64,000 nt of DNA from Sphingopyxis witflariensis (GCF_002205635.1 NZ_NISJ01000007.1:155842-219841), one strand, 5' to 3'. Positions 47,168 to 56,662 are shown, numbered from the stretch's first letter. Numbers and translations are program-made. The notes: generated by a model not told the origin, from the sequence alone.

Positions 47168-47650
47168 CCATATATCCCCTGAAACGATTGAACAGCGCCG
47201 ATGGCCGCGCGCCGACCCACACGTAAAGCGCCTGCCCGCTCCTGTCGGGAAGCGGCGCGGGCGATTGGCGTCCCGGCCTGGAGATCCGTCGTCGCGTCGC
47301 GCGTCGAGGAGCTGCATTGGCCTGCACCAAAAAGAAGAGCCGCTGCCATCGACAGCCCGGCCAGTCCGGTCATAGTCCGCCCCATACCCATCGGAGAGCT
47401 TGCGATTCCAATTGGCTTACGCGTTCTGAAATGTCAATATGGTTTTATAACATGTCAGATAGAATTCTGGTACTACTCTATTAGTTTCGCCAAGATTTTG
47501 TGCCTGATGGAATGGTTATATGCAATCCAGGATGGCAATATTTGGTGCTGCAAAGGCTTGCGAACCGCGGACAATCCGACTATCTGGATTTCAATTGGCG
47601 ATCATTGACATTTTTTTTGTCCGAGGCTGAAGATGATGACAGGAGACCAA
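47168..47650. other. 483-bp divergent intergenic region
   Basis: It separates the DUF3088-led operon from the amidohydrolase gene. It contains an AT-rich patch (47405-47500) with AAATGTCAAT and ACATGTCA motifs and an ATTGACATTT copy near 47604. No gene is apparent. Confidence 0.5.
47429..47613. promoter_or_regulatory. AAATGTCAAT / ATTGACATTT operator-like pair
   Basis: AAATGTCAAT at 47429-47438 and its exact reverse complement ATTGACATTT at 47604-47613 lie in the divergent region. A related ATGTCA is at 47452. The same 10-mer occurs at 54533-54542, upstream of the third TonB receptor. The TTGACA portion could also be a -35 hexamer. Confidence 0.5.
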
Positions 47651-48697
47651 ATGCGACAGGAAAGCCCCCCGACCCAGACGATTAAGCAGTTGCTCGACCG
47701 CGCGCCGCGCGGGACCGTGCATCGCGGCCGTATCCCGCTCGGCAGTCGTGCGTCGGGGGCGGATATTGCTTTAAGTTATATTGTCGTCATCGGGCGCGAG
47801 CCGGGGCCGACGCTCTGGATCAATGGTCAGGTCCATGGCACCGAGGTCTGCGCCATCGTCGCCGGCATCGAATTTTGCCGGCAGCTCGACCCCGGCCAGA
47901 TGGCGGGAAATATTGTCTTCACCGCGAGCGGTAATCCGCTGGCGCTGGAAAGTCGGACTTGGGCGACCCAGCAGGATTTCGGCCAGAATCTCGACACCTC
48001 CTTTCCGGGCCGTCCCGATGGTTTCATCACCGAACGCATGGCGCACCGCCTGTTCGGCGAAATCGTGGCCGTCCGGCCGGACCTGCTGCTGAGCATGCAT
48101 GCCCAGGGAACCGATTTCTCCAGCAAGATCTACGGCGTCTATAAACTGCCACCGAACAGTCCGGTCGAGCCGTCCGATCTCTATCGCTTCCTGCGCATCT
48201 TCGAACCCTTCGCAATCTGCCACATGCGGGTCGGACCTGAAGCGGGTGAACATCCCGGTCACCACGCGGGGGCGCTCGACTATCAGGCAATGGCGCAAGG
48301 CATTCCCGCCTTCATGGTCGAGTTCGGCGTCGCCCAGCGCTCGACGCCCGAGGAGGTCCGGTTCGGCGTCCGGTGCTATTTCGGCATCTGCGCCGAGCTC
48401 GGGATTTTGGCCGCCGAACACAAGACGACCGGATCGTCGCATTCGCGGCTGGTCACATCGCGGGGTCATCTGAACGTCGATGTCGGCGGGCTGTGGCAGT
48501 CCGACCTCACGCCGGGAGCATTGGTAAAAGCGGGTGACCCGATCGGAACAATCACCGATTTCACCGGCGTCGTCATCGACACGGTCAGCATGCCGATGGA
48601 CGTGCTTCTGATCGCGGTCCGCCAGGACCCGGTGGTGCATAGCGGCGACAGCGTCGCCTATCTCGCCAAGCAATGGTCAAGTCTGGACCTCCCCTGA
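47651..48697 (+). CDS. Succinylglutamate desuccinylase/aspartoacylase family zinc hydrolase
   Basis: This 348-residue M14-like enzyme has the zinc ligands His62 and Glu65 in VHGTEV, a third histidine in LLSMHAQGTDF (about residue 149) and a catalytic glutamate in MVEFGVA. The C-terminal half carries GHLNVDVGGLW and DTVSMPMDVLL. It hydrolyses an N-acyl amino acid, releasing a carboxylic acid and an amino acid. ATG at 47651 has an AGGAG ribosome-binding site five bases upstream. It may release the acid that PaaK activates, which is inference. Confidence 0.88.
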   Translation: MRQESPPTQTIKQLLDRAPRGTVHRGRIPLGSRASGADIALSYIVVIGREPGPTLWINGQVHGTEVCAIVAGIEFCRQLDPGQMAGNIVFTASGNPLALESRTWATQQDFGQNLDTSFPGRPDGFITERMAHRLFGEIVAVRPDLLLSMHAQGTDFSSKIYGVYKLPPNSPVEPSDLYRFLRIFEPFAICHMRVGPEAGEHPGHHAGALDYQAMAQGIPAFMVEFGVAQRSTPEEVRFGVRCYFGICAELGILAAEHKTTGSSHSRLVTSRGHLNVDVGGLWQSDLTPGALVKAGDPIGTITDFTGVVIDTVSMPMDVLLIAVRQDPVVHSGDSVAYLAKQWSSLDLP

Positions 48698-48716
48698 GGC
48701 GCTGACGACATCGGCT

Positions 48717-49715
48717 TCAGGGACAGACGACGACCTTGCCGATGACCGAGCGTTCAGCGAGCCGCGCGATCGCTGTGCCGCCGTCGGCGAGCGAATAGAT
48801 CTTGTCGATATTCGGCCGGATTCGGCCCTGCGCCCACCAATCGAGCAACTGTGACACATGTCGGCGATGCCGGTCGGGATCGCGAGCGAAAAAGCCGCCC
48901 CAGAACACCCCGCAAATGTCCGCTGACTTGAGCAGCGGAAGATTGAGCGGGAGCCGCGGGATACCGGCCGGGAAGCCGACGACGAGATAACGCCCTTCCC
49001 ACGCGATCGCCCGCAGAGCCGCGTCGGTATAGTCGCCGCCCACGGGGTCATAAATCACCTGCGCCCCGCCGGGACCGACCGCGTCCTTGAACGAAGCCGC
49101 GAGACCCCGCGCGCCTTCCGCATCGAACGGCCCGCGATCGTAGATCATGACCTTGTCGGCGCCTGCCTTCCGCACGGCCGCCGCCTTGCGGGCGTCCGAC
49201 ACCGCCGCCACGACGTTCGCGCCCATCGCCTTGCCGATCTCGACCGCCGCGAGGCCAACACCCCCCGCCGCGCCGAGGACCAGCAACGTATCGCCAGGCT
49301 TCAGCCGGCCGCGGTCGGTCAGGGCATGTATTGTGGTGCCATAGGTGAACAGAAGTGCAGCGCCTTCGACGGCGTCGAATCCCGGGAGCAAGCGAATGGC
49401 GCTCTCGGCTTGCACCACTGCCTGTTCGGCGAGACCGCCGCCATCGCGCATCAGCGCGATCAGCCGATCGCCGACCTGCCAGCCCGAAACGTCCTCGCCT
49501 GTCGCCTCGACGACGCCGGTGATCTCGCTTCCAGGCGCGAAGGGACGCGGGGGCTTGAACTGATATTTGTCCTCGATGATCAACACGTCGGGATAGTTGA
49601 TGCCGCATGCCAGAACGCGCACCCGCATCTCGCCGACGCCCGGTTGCGGCTCGGGCAGTTCGGCAAGCTCGAGGGTAGAGGGGCCGCCGGGGCGGATCGA
49701 CAAAAGGGCTTTCAC
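48717..49715 (-). CDS. Quinone oxidoreductase, zinc-dependent-alcohol-dehydrogenase superfamily
   Basis: This 332-residue MDR-family protein has CGINYPDVLIIEDKY, PGSEITGVVEATG and a nucleotide-binding motif LGAAGGVGLAAV. It has no structural-zinc cysteines, which fits NADPH:quinone reductases and enoyl reductases. It probably reduces a double bond or quinone. The start is GTG, which overlaps the MFS stop by four bases, so the two genes are co-translated. It ends 20 bp from the convergent amidohydrolase gene. Confidence 0.9.
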   Translation of the reverse strand: MKALLSIRPGGPSTLELAELPEPQPGVGEMRVRVLACGINYPDVLIIEDKYQFKPPRPFAPGSEITGVVEATGEDVSGWQVGDRLIALMRDGGGLAEQAVVQAESAIRLLPGFDAVEGAALLFTYGTTIHALTDRGRLKPGDTLLVLGAAGGVGLAAVEIGKAMGANVVAAVSDARKAAAVRKAGADKVMIYDRGPFDAEGARGLAASFKDAVGPGGAQVIYDPVGGDYTDAALRAIAWEGRYLVVGFPAGIPRLPLNLPLLKSADICGVFWGGFFARDPDRHRRHVSQLLDWWAQGRIRPNIDKIYSLADGGTAIARLAERSVIGKVVVCP

Positions 49716-51004
49716 GGCTCGGCTCGCTGCGGCGGGGGGGACGTTTCGGCTTCAAAACGTCCACCGATAAAGACTAGCAGGGCCGCGATGACCAGCGACG
49801 GCGCTGTGAGATAGAGCAGCGCCTGCTGGAGACTATGCTCGGGTTGCCCGGTACGCGCCAGATAATCGCTGAGCGCGCCAACCGCCAGCGGGGCCAGTCC
49901 AAACCCTGCGAGGTTAAAGACCAGAAAGATCGATGCCGTCACCATCGCATGGACGTTGGGCGGGGTTATCTGCTGCGAATAGCTGATGATCGGGGCGCTG
50001 CACGCGGTGATCATGCACGCCGCCACGGCAAAGCAGCCGATGAGGACCGCCGGCGAGTGACTGAGGAAGGCGAACGCCGCGAAGGGGGCGCTGGCGGCGA
50101 AGAGCAAGGCCGGAATCCAGAGGTTCCAGCGCGCTTCGCGGCGCGCCAGCCGATCGGCAACGACCCCGACCGCGATCGTGAGGATCAGCCCTCCGACCCC
50201 GTTGATGGCGCCGATCAGGCCGCCCGCCTCGGTCCGCGTCATGCCATAGGAGCGGATCATCAGCGCCGGAAGCCACGTCATCATTCCCGCCGAGGCGAAA
50301 ACGGCAAAGGCACTGCCCGCGACATACCAGCGCACCGCGCGTACCCCGACAATCGTCCGCATCGTGTCGCGAAACCCGAGCTGAACCTTATTATCGCGCA
50401 GCGCCCGGACGGGATCGCGCATCCATGCCAGGACCGACAGGCCAAGCAGAAGGGGCAGCATGCCGATCGCGAAAAAGGCGATGCGCCAGCCATAGTCGGT
50501 CGCGATCCAGCCGCACACCCAGAGGCCAACGAAGGAGCCGACGAAAAAGCCCGATTCGGTAATCGAAAGGGCAGTGGTTCGCTGCGCGGGGGGATAGACG
50601 TCGGCGATGATCGAATGCGCGGCCGGGACGCAGGGCGACGCACTGATCCCGAGACCGCAGCGCGCGGCGACGAGCTGCAGGAAATTTTGCGCCATCCCGC
50701 ACAGCATCGTCATCCCGCCCATCGCGGTGAGCGCGACACCGATCGTGCGGCTGCGGTTCGAACGGTCCGACACGAACGCCATCGGAATGCCGGCGACGAC
50801 ATAGAGCGCAACGAAGGCAAAGCCCGAAAGCAATCCGAGCTGCGCGTCGCTCAGCAGCAGGTCCCTCTTGATGTCCTCAAGGAGGATCACGATCGCCAGC
50901 CGGTCGACGGCATGGATGACGATGATCAGCGTCAGCGCGAGCAGGAGACCATGCCGGCGCAGGAAGCCCGGGGCGGGCTGCGCGCTAAGCAAGCGGCACT
51001 CCAT
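49712..51004 (-). CDS. MFS transporter (spinster-like)
   Basis: This 430-residue membrane protein has twelve predicted helices and the MFS signature between helices 2 and 3 (VSDRSNRSRTIGVALTAMGGM). Related sphingomonad proteins are often annotated as spinster-type or 4-hydroxybenzoate-type carriers. The substrate is unknown. ATG at 51004 overlaps the Rid-domain gene by 20 bp, and the stop overlaps the quinone reductase. This implies transport of the same compound that the cluster degrades. Confidence 0.88.
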   Translation of the reverse strand: MECRLLSAQPAPGFLRRHGLLLALTLIIVIHAVDRLAIVILLEDIKRDLLLSDAQLGLLSGFAFVALYVVAGIPMAFVSDRSNRSRTIGVALTAMGGMTMLCGMAQNFLQLVAARCGLGISASPCVPAAHSIIADVYPPAQRTTALSITESGFFVGSFVGLWVCGWIATDYGWRIAFFAIGMLPLLLGLSVLAWMRDPVRALRDNKVQLGFRDTMRTIVGVRAVRWYVAGSAFAVFASAGMMTWLPALMIRSYGMTRTEAGGLIGAINGVGGLILTIAVGVVADRLARREARWNLWIPALLFAASAPFAAFAFLSHSPAVLIGCFAVAACMITACSAPIISYSQQITPPNVHAMVTASIFLVFNLAGFGLAPLAVGALSDYLARTGQPEHSLQQALLYLTAPSLVIAALLVFIGGRFEAETSPPPQRAEP

Positions 51005-52157
51005 CGACCACCGCGATACCATCGACCGACAGCAGCGTGTCCGCCATGACCGGCAGCAAGCCCTCGATTCCCGAGGAGGCGGGTCCCGGGTCGCTCAGCA
51101 GCTCCATCCGCGCGCGCAGATTGTCGAACCAGTTTTCCTTGTCCCACTCGCCTTCATAATAGGTTTTGATCTTCACGAGATCGGCCATGTCGGCGCCGAC
51201 GCGATGGAGGGCCTGCTCAAGCTTGCGCATGACCAGCCGGGCCTGATCGGCGATATTGCCGCAATGCACGATCGCTCCGCTATCGTCGGTCGGTGACTGG
51301 CCGCTGGCGAACACGACGTCCGCGCAGCGCAGCGTCTCGACGAACGGCCAATCGAACGTGGCGGACGGCGCCGGCGCCCGCCCCTGACGGACCTTGTCCG
51401 CATCGGAGCCGTCGTGCGCGATCGCTTCCAGTTCGACGGCAAATGCGCGATCCTTCTTCGCCGGCAGCAAGGCTGCATGATAGGCTGGCGGCGAGCGGCC
51501 GAACACGGCGGCGAGGTCGCGCTCGATCGCAGCCCGGTCGGCAGCGGGCAAGTCCGCAGGATAATAGGCATAGAGGCGGCATATATCGCCCAACGCGCCA
51601 TCCAGCCGGGCCAGCGCCGCGCGCAAGCCATCCCAGATCAGCGTCCCGGGCGCGGCGCGGCTGCTCGCGAACAGCCAGTCCCCGCGCCGGACCGCCTGCA
51701 CCGCGCCATCGGCATCCGTCGCCGCGGCGCGGCGCCCCTTGACGGCAATCGCATCGATTTCGACTTCGCTGCCGATGGTCGCGAAACTGGGGACCGGCGT
51801 CATGACGATCAGCACATCGGCGCACTCGGGAAATTCCGCGAGAATCTCCGCGCGATACGCCGCCTCGTCGTCGACTGAGGTGGCAAGATAGAATATCTGC
51901 AGCTGCGCAAGCTCGGCGAGCCGGCAGTCCGCCTTGGCGAATACCTCGTAGACACTGCGCAGGCACGCGAAGGTCTGCGCCATGAGATCTCCGGGGTTCA
52001 GGACCTTTCCGCCGGCGCCCATGTCCATCTGGCCATTGGTGAACAGCCAGGGCCCGGCCCGCACCGCGCGGCTGATCTTGAACTCCGGCATCACCTGCTT
52101 GATCGCCGGCGACACGCTAATGTGCAGTCGGTCCAATGCTTTTGCCGCGTCGCTCAC
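50985..52157 (-). CDS. Triple-domain Rid-family protein
   Basis: The 390-residue protein is about three times the length of RidA. Rid-type segments are visible: VRAGPWLFTNGQMDM (N-terminal), VRRGDWLFASSRAAPG (middle) and CADVVFASGQSPTDDSG (C-terminal), each followed by a helix and a V-x-I-x-x-I-A-like strand. The catalytic arginine of RidA is absent at the equivalent positions. GTG at 52157 follows GAGGG. It precedes MFS and quinone-reductase genes in one transcription unit behind the third TonB receptor. Function is unknown. Confidence 0.78.
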   Translation of the reverse strand: MSDAAKALDRLHISVSPAIKQVMPEFKISRAVRAGPWLFTNGQMDMGAGGKVLNPGDLMAQTFACLRSVYEVFAKADCRLAELAQLQIFYLATSVDDEAAYRAEILAEFPECADVLIVMTPVPSFATIGSEVEIDAIAVKGRRAAATDADGAVQAVRRGDWLFASSRAAPGTLIWDGLRAALARLDGALGDICRLYAYYPADLPAADRAAIERDLAAVFGRSPPAYHAALLPAKKDRAFAVELEAIAHDGSDADKVRQGRAPAPSATFDWPFVETLRCADVVFASGQSPTDDSGAIVHCGNIADQARLVMRKLEQALHRVGADMADLVKIKTYYEGEWDKENWFDNLRARMELLSDPGPASSGIEGLLPVMADTLLSVDGIAVVDGVPLA

Positions 52158-52252
52158 ATCGCCCTCACCCAAAAAATAATCCGTTTCGCCATCATGCCTG
52201 TCTGCTGGAGACGGACCGCTGTACAGCGCCGCACCGGCGGCGTCGGAAATGA

Positions 52253-54472
52253 TCAGAAATCCACGCCCATGCGCACGCCCCATGTGCGGGGCTTGCCCCA
52301 CCAGATGTAGCGGGTGTCAAACCCGCCTGGGGTCACGACATAGGATGCATAAGCCGTGTTCGTCACATTTTCGACAAAGGCCTGGACGCTGTAGCGATCA
52401 CTCGGGTCGCGCCAGAAGAGCCGCAGGTTCGCCGTTCCATAAGCGTTCTGGGCATCGCGATCATTATTGTCGAGCTGGAAGAACTGGTGGCCAGTGAAAG
52501 TGAAATCCCCCTGGACCGCGAACTGGCCGACCGACGAAGGCTCGAAGTCATAGCGCAGGAGGCCGTTGACCTTATAGTGCGGCGTCGCCGTCAGTTCCTT
52601 GCCATCGACCGGAGTAACATCGCCCGCCGGACCGGAACGGTAGACCGCGGTTGGAGGCGCATCGATTTGCGTATCGAGCAGCGACAGGCCCAGTTGCACC
52701 GTCAGCTGGTCGGTGACCTTGCCCGTGAGTTCGAACTCGGCGCCGAATACCTCCAGTTCGCCGAAATTGAACAGCCGCGAGACGGGGAGCCCGCCGACGA
52801 GTTCCGCCACGGTCGCCTGCTTGTTCTTCACATGGTTGCGGAAACCCGCGACGGAAAACAGGAGGCGTCCATCGTTTAGCCGCCACTTCGCGCCCGCTTC
52901 CAGCGCCAGGCTGGTCTCGGGATCGGTCGGCGCCGCGGCCGATGCATCGCCGAAGAGGAGCGTCGTGTTGAAGTCGGGCGATTTATAGCCCGTCGCCGCA
53001 TTGGCATAGAGGAAGAGAACGTCGCTCGGCGTCCAGTTGATGCCCGCGCGCCAGGTGAATTCGTCGACCGACACCTTGTAGCTGGCGCTTGGCGCCGCCG
53101 GAAAGACGAGGTCGAGCTTCTTGGTTTCCTTGGTAAAGCGGCCTCCAAGCTCAACTCCGACCGTGTCGCCGAGCGGGAAATCGGCATTGACGAACAGCGC
53201 CCCGGATTCGGTCTTCACCCGGCCTGTCGTGTCAATCGCGGTGCCGAAGAATTCGGGCACGGTGCTGGTCGCAGTGCGCCGGTCATTATAATAGAAGGCG
53301 CCGGCGACCCAGTTCAATCCGCCGGGGCGGCCGCCGCGCAGCTGAAGCTCCTGGGAGAATTGCTTCGCGTCGAGCGTGTAGATCGCCGATGCGTTGCCGA
53401 GGAAACCGCCAACCGCGCTGCCGTCGGCATCTTCCTGGAAGATGCGGTCATAATCGAGGTAGCCTGTGATGGAGACCAGTTCGACCGAAGGCGCGATGTT
53501 CCAGTTCAGCCGGGCGCTATATTCGGCAAAGTCGAGATGATTGGGCATCCCGTCGAAATCACTGAAAATCTTCTTCGGATCGGGTTCGCCAAAATTGAAG
53601 CCCGTCCCGTTGACGCATTCGTTCGCCAATATCCTGGCGGTATCGCATGGCGCGCCCGTCACCGGATCGAGCGCGCCCTGGCTCCCCGACGAAGGAGCGA
53701 CGCTGCGGTCGCGGGTGACACTGGCCTTGAGCAGCAAAGACGCGTCGGGCCCCATGTCAAACCCAAGCTGCGCCCGGCCCGAGAGCACGTCGCGCGCCGA
53801 CCAGCGCTGGCCGTCGGGGAAGGCCGCGTTGCGCTGAAAGCCATCGTCCTTGTCATAATAGAAGGCAACGCGTCCGCGAACGCCCTCGGCAAACGGGATA
53901 TTCGCGGCGCCCTCGACCTGGCGCTGCCAGAAGGATCCGAGCTGCCCCTGCAGATAGCCCTCGAAGGATTCTCCCGGCTTGTTGGTGGTGACCTGGACAA
54001 GCCCCGCCGTCGTGTTGCGACCGAACAGCGTGCCCTGCGGTCCGCGCAGCACTTCGACCCGCTGCACGTCGTAGAGCGGCACCCGCTGGAGGGCGCCGGC
54101 GCCATAGACGATATCGTCCACGGCAAAGCCCACCGGCGATTCAGAGGTGTCGTTGAACACCTGAAGCCCGTCGCCGCGAATACGGTAACGCGGGATCAGA
54201 CCGGTATCGACATAGTTGAAATTCGGCGTCTGCGTTGCAAGATCGTCGAGCGTCGCGATCCCTGCGCTCTGCAGCTGATCCCCGCTGAAGGTGGTGGCCG
54301 AGACGGCGGTGCGGCTCAGCGCCGTCTCCCGCCGCTGCGCCGTAACGATGATTTCCCCGGCATTGTTTTCGTTCGCCGTCTCCGCTTCGGCGGCAGCTTG
54401 GCCGAATGCGGGCGAAGCCGCGGCCGAGATCAGGATCGAGGCGGAAATCAGAAGTCCAGTGCGCAGCATCAT
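52253..54472 (-). CDS. TonB-dependent receptor (third)
   Basis: The 739-residue outer-membrane receptor has a signal peptide (LLISASILISAAASPAFG), a plug start EIIVTAQRRETALS, RYRIRGDGLQ and VEVLRGPQGTLFGRNTTAG. The barrel ends GVRMGVDF. ATG at 54472 (MMLRTG) has AAGGGGA upstream; an earlier in-frame ATG adds 17 residues. It heads the operon with triple-Rid, MFS and quinone reductase genes. Palindromic TGACAT-type sites fill the region upstream. Confidence 0.94.
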   Translation of the reverse strand: MMLRTGLLISASILISAAASPAFGQAAAEAETANENNAGEIIVTAQRRETALSRTAVSATTFSGDQLQSAGIATLDDLATQTPNFNYVDTGLIPRYRIRGDGLQVFNDTSESPVGFAVDDIVYGAGALQRVPLYDVQRVEVLRGPQGTLFGRNTTAGLVQVTTNKPGESFEGYLQGQLGSFWQRQVEGAANIPFAEGVRGRVAFYYDKDDGFQRNAAFPDGQRWSARDVLSGRAQLGFDMGPDASLLLKASVTRDRSVAPSSGSQGALDPVTGAPCDTARILANECVNGTGFNFGEPDPKKIFSDFDGMPNHLDFAEYSARLNWNIAPSVELVSITGYLDYDRIFQEDADGSAVGGFLGNASAIYTLDAKQFSQELQLRGGRPGGLNWVAGAFYYNDRRTATSTVPEFFGTAIDTTGRVKTESGALFVNADFPLGDTVGVELGGRFTKETKKLDLVFPAAPSASYKVSVDEFTWRAGINWTPSDVLFLYANAATGYKSPDFNTTLLFGDASAAAPTDPETSLALEAGAKWRLNDGRLLFSVAGFRNHVKNKQATVAELVGGLPVSRLFNFGELEVFGAEFELTGKVTDQLTVQLGLSLLDTQIDAPPTAVYRSGPAGDVTPVDGKELTATPHYKVNGLLRYDFEPSSVGQFAVQGDFTFTGHQFFQLDNNDRDAQNAYGTANLRLFWRDPSDRYSVQAFVENVTNTAYASYVVTPGGFDTRYIWWGKPRTWGVRMGVDF

Positions 54473-54489
54473 GTCGTGTCCCCTTGCTG

Positions 54490-54541
54490 ATGACATTCTT
54501 ATGTCATGTTTTGATAATGTCAATATGCATTGATTGACATT
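54490..54541. promoter_or_regulatory. TGACAT palindromes upstream of the third TonB receptor
   Basis: ATGACAT-TCTT-ATGTCAT lies at 54490-54507. AATGTCAAT (54516-54524) with an 8-bp spacer and ATTGACATT (54533-54541) form a perfect 9-8-9 inverted repeat. Another TGACAT is at 54573-54578. They lie 18-106 bp upstream of the receptor start and downstream of the GntR gene, whose product is the likely ligand. Confidence 0.62.
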
Positions 54542-54734
54542 TCACACTTTACGCAGGAATTGCGACATGATTTGACATTGCGCGGCATGCGGCGACCCCG
54601 CCGCGATGACTCGCAGCGTTCGACCGAGGATGATTGGGGGCATTCGCAGGGGCGATCGTCTTTGCGGCCGTGGCACCCCACTCGGGGCACCGTTCAGCCG
54701 ACGATGACCGGTCCCTGCCTTGCTGGTTGGAAAC

Positions 54735-55463
54735 TCAGAGCGCCGCGGCGCCCTTTTCATCGATCCGGATCGGGAGATCGCTGAAGTAGCGCGACGACAA
54801 GAGCGCATCGACGACGCGCTGCTCGCTGTGACGGACATGCGCCTGGAAATGCGAGGCGGCGACTTCCGGATCGCCGCTTTCGAGCGCCTGGAACAATTGC
54901 TCATGCTCGTCGACGACTACGTCGCTGCCCGCATTACCGCGTCCGCCCACTTTCGAAACGAAATAGGCAATGCGATTTGACTGGTCGAGAAGCTGGTGGA
55001 GAACCTTTTCCATAATCGGATTCTTGCTGGCGGCGTAAATCCGGTTGTGGATCTCGTCATGAATTTCCATCATCCCCGGCAACCCCGCATTCGCGCCTTC
55101 CACATATCGCGTATTCAGGTCCCTGAGGAGGTTGACGTCGATCCGTCCAATGCCTGCCCGCGCGGCAAGCCCCTCGAGCGAGGCGCGCATCTCGAACGTC
55201 TGGCGGATAGTCACCAGGCTGATATCGGATACGTGAAATCCCAGGCGAGGTACCGGGGTGATAAGCCCGTCATGGGCCAGAAGGGCTAGGGCACGACGCG
55301 CCGGGCTCCGGCTCAGACCATAGGTGTCGCACAGCTGGGCTTCGGTAATGTCCTGACCCGGCAAGATTCGGCACCGCACCACCTCCTTGTAGAGCAGACG
55401 ATAGGCCTGCTCGCCCAGATCGGCCTTATCGCCGTTTAAATCTTCCACGTCTTCCTTGCGCAT
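54735..55463 (-). CDS. GntR family regulator (FadR subfamily)
   Basis: The 242-residue protein has the winged HTH (LLYKEVVRCRILPGQDITEAQLCDTYGLSRSPARRALALLAHDGLI) and an all-helical FCD ligand domain with EMRASLEGLAARAG and HDEIHNRIYAASKNP. Its histidines and aspartate could hold a metal. ATG at 55463 follows GGAG; TTG at 55475 is an alternative. It is on the same strand as the third TonB receptor and 262 bp upstream. Its likely effector is an organic acid of the cluster. Confidence 0.92.
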   Translation of the reverse strand: MRKEDVEDLNGDKADLGEQAYRLLYKEVVRCRILPGQDITEAQLCDTYGLSRSPARRALALLAHDGLITPVPRLGFHVSDISLVTIRQTFEMRASLEGLAARAGIGRIDVNLLRDLNTRYVEGANAGLPGMMEIHDEIHNRIYAASKNPIMEKVLHQLLDQSNRIAYFVSKVGGRGNAGSDVVVDEHEQLFQALESGDPEVAASHFQAHVRHSEQRVVDALLSSRYFSDLPIRIDEKGAAAL

Positions 55464-55701
55464 CAACAACTCCAAAAAGCGTCGGACCGATATCGCAGGA
55501 ATCGGCCCTTGCCTATGTCCTTTTCTTTGAGCCTATGCGGGACGATCTGCACTCGGGCCTGCCGCGTCTCGCCACTACTCTAGATCGGGTGCGCTCAGAT
55601 TATAGTGAAATCGTCTGCCGAAGCCGATCGTCGGCGCGGTAGCGCTACCCGGCCTGGGCGGCGTTCTGCGGATGGTCCAGCCCCAGCCCCGTTCTGCCCC
55701 T
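55464..55701. other. 238 bp without a gene between GntR and the cysQ remnant
   Basis: No coding region was recognised. The stretch forms the transition from the catabolic region to decayed sequence. Confidence 0.5.
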
Positions 55702-56023
55702 GCCGACCCGCACCGCATAGTCGTCAGCCGCACCCGTCCCGCTAGGAAGAAATCGGTGCCGAGTTGCTGCCCATGGGCAGCGCCGACGCCAAGGCGATGG
55801 TAGTCGTCCGTGGTTAGGCCGAAATCTACCTGCACACCGGCGGCAATATGAATGGGAAAGCTGCGCCCCTGCTGCGGTCGCTATGGCCCACGGTCTCCAC
55901 ATCAGCCGCGTCGACGGCAGCCCGAATATCTGTAATCAAGCCGATGTGTATATGCCGGACCTGCTGATCTGCCGCCCCGAGTGGGCCGACAGGGTTCTGA
56001 AACTGGTGTCAGAAATGACCTAA
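55702..56023 (+). pseudogene. cysQ: cysQ remnant (3'(2'),5'-bisphosphate nucleotidase)
   Basis: Three frames together give pieces of a CysQ-type phosphatase: HRIVVSRTRP in the first, GAELLPMGSADAKAMVVVRG then AEIYLHTGG (with an internal stop) in the second, and AHGLHISRVDGS followed by DVYMPDLLICRPEWADRV in the third, ending in TAA at 56021-56023. The N-terminal half, including the metal-binding DPLDGT region, is missing. This shows truncation followed by decay. Confidence 0.78.
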
Positions 56024-56200
56024 GAGGCGATCGCTCGGTTGCAAAATTTCCAGATATCGTCGGCGAGTTGCGTCGTCCCAACGACCGCTTTCAGGTTGAG
56101 ACTGAGGAACTCATGAGGACCTGCTCCATGCGCAATCCCGACTCGTCTGGTTGAGCGTTTTGCTGGCAGCGTTCCAAATCACGGACAACTCCAGCTAACG

Positions 56201-56662
56201 TCAACTCCAAGCTGCAACGCCGATCAGCGCTAGGGATGCACCGAGCAGGACACCCCCCGTAGCTGCCCAGGTCACCCACCAATCCTGCTCCTCGGTCGAG
56301 CGGCCTTTCTTAATCATTCCCTCGATGCGGCCGAGCGAGCGCGCCAGCTCCTCGCGGGCGTCACCGATGGCTTTGCGATCCTCGGCGCGACAGGTTTTCG
56401 ATGCCTCGAACATTTCTGCAGCAAACTTCAGGGGTGTGAACTGCATGGCCGGTTGCTGGTGGATGCCGTCAAGTCGCTCCTCCATCCGCCCGAGACGCGA
56501 CTCCATGTCACGAAGCGTCGGCAAATAGTCGGGCAGCTTTTCCTTTGCAGATGTGAGTCCTTCGATCGCGGACCGTTGCAGGGAAATCTCGCTGCGCAAA
56601 TCGTCGAAGGCTTTGGCGGCATCGTTGGAGGGCGGGGCGGCGGGGGTGATTTTGCGTGTCAT
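56201..56662 (-). CDS. DUF6118 family protein, C-terminally shortened
   Basis: The 153-residue protein has AAKAFDDLRSEISLQRSAIEGL, a conserved PDYLPTLRDMESRLGRMEERL coiled segment, HQQPAMQFTP and a C-terminal hydrophobic helix (TGGVLLGASLALIGVAAW). It resembles DUF6118 proteins of sphingomonad conjugative elements. As I recall them, those continue well past the membrane segment, so this copy is probably truncated at the edge of the element. It lies 10 bp downstream of traA on the same strand. Confidence 0.75.
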   Translation of the reverse strand: MTRKITPAAPPSNDAAKAFDDLRSEISLQRSAIEGLTSAKEKLPDYLPTLRDMESRLGRMEERLDGIHQQPAMQFTPLKFAAEMFEASKTCRAEDRKAIGDAREELARSLGRIEGMIKKGRSTEEQDWWVTWAATGGVLLGASLALIGVAAWS

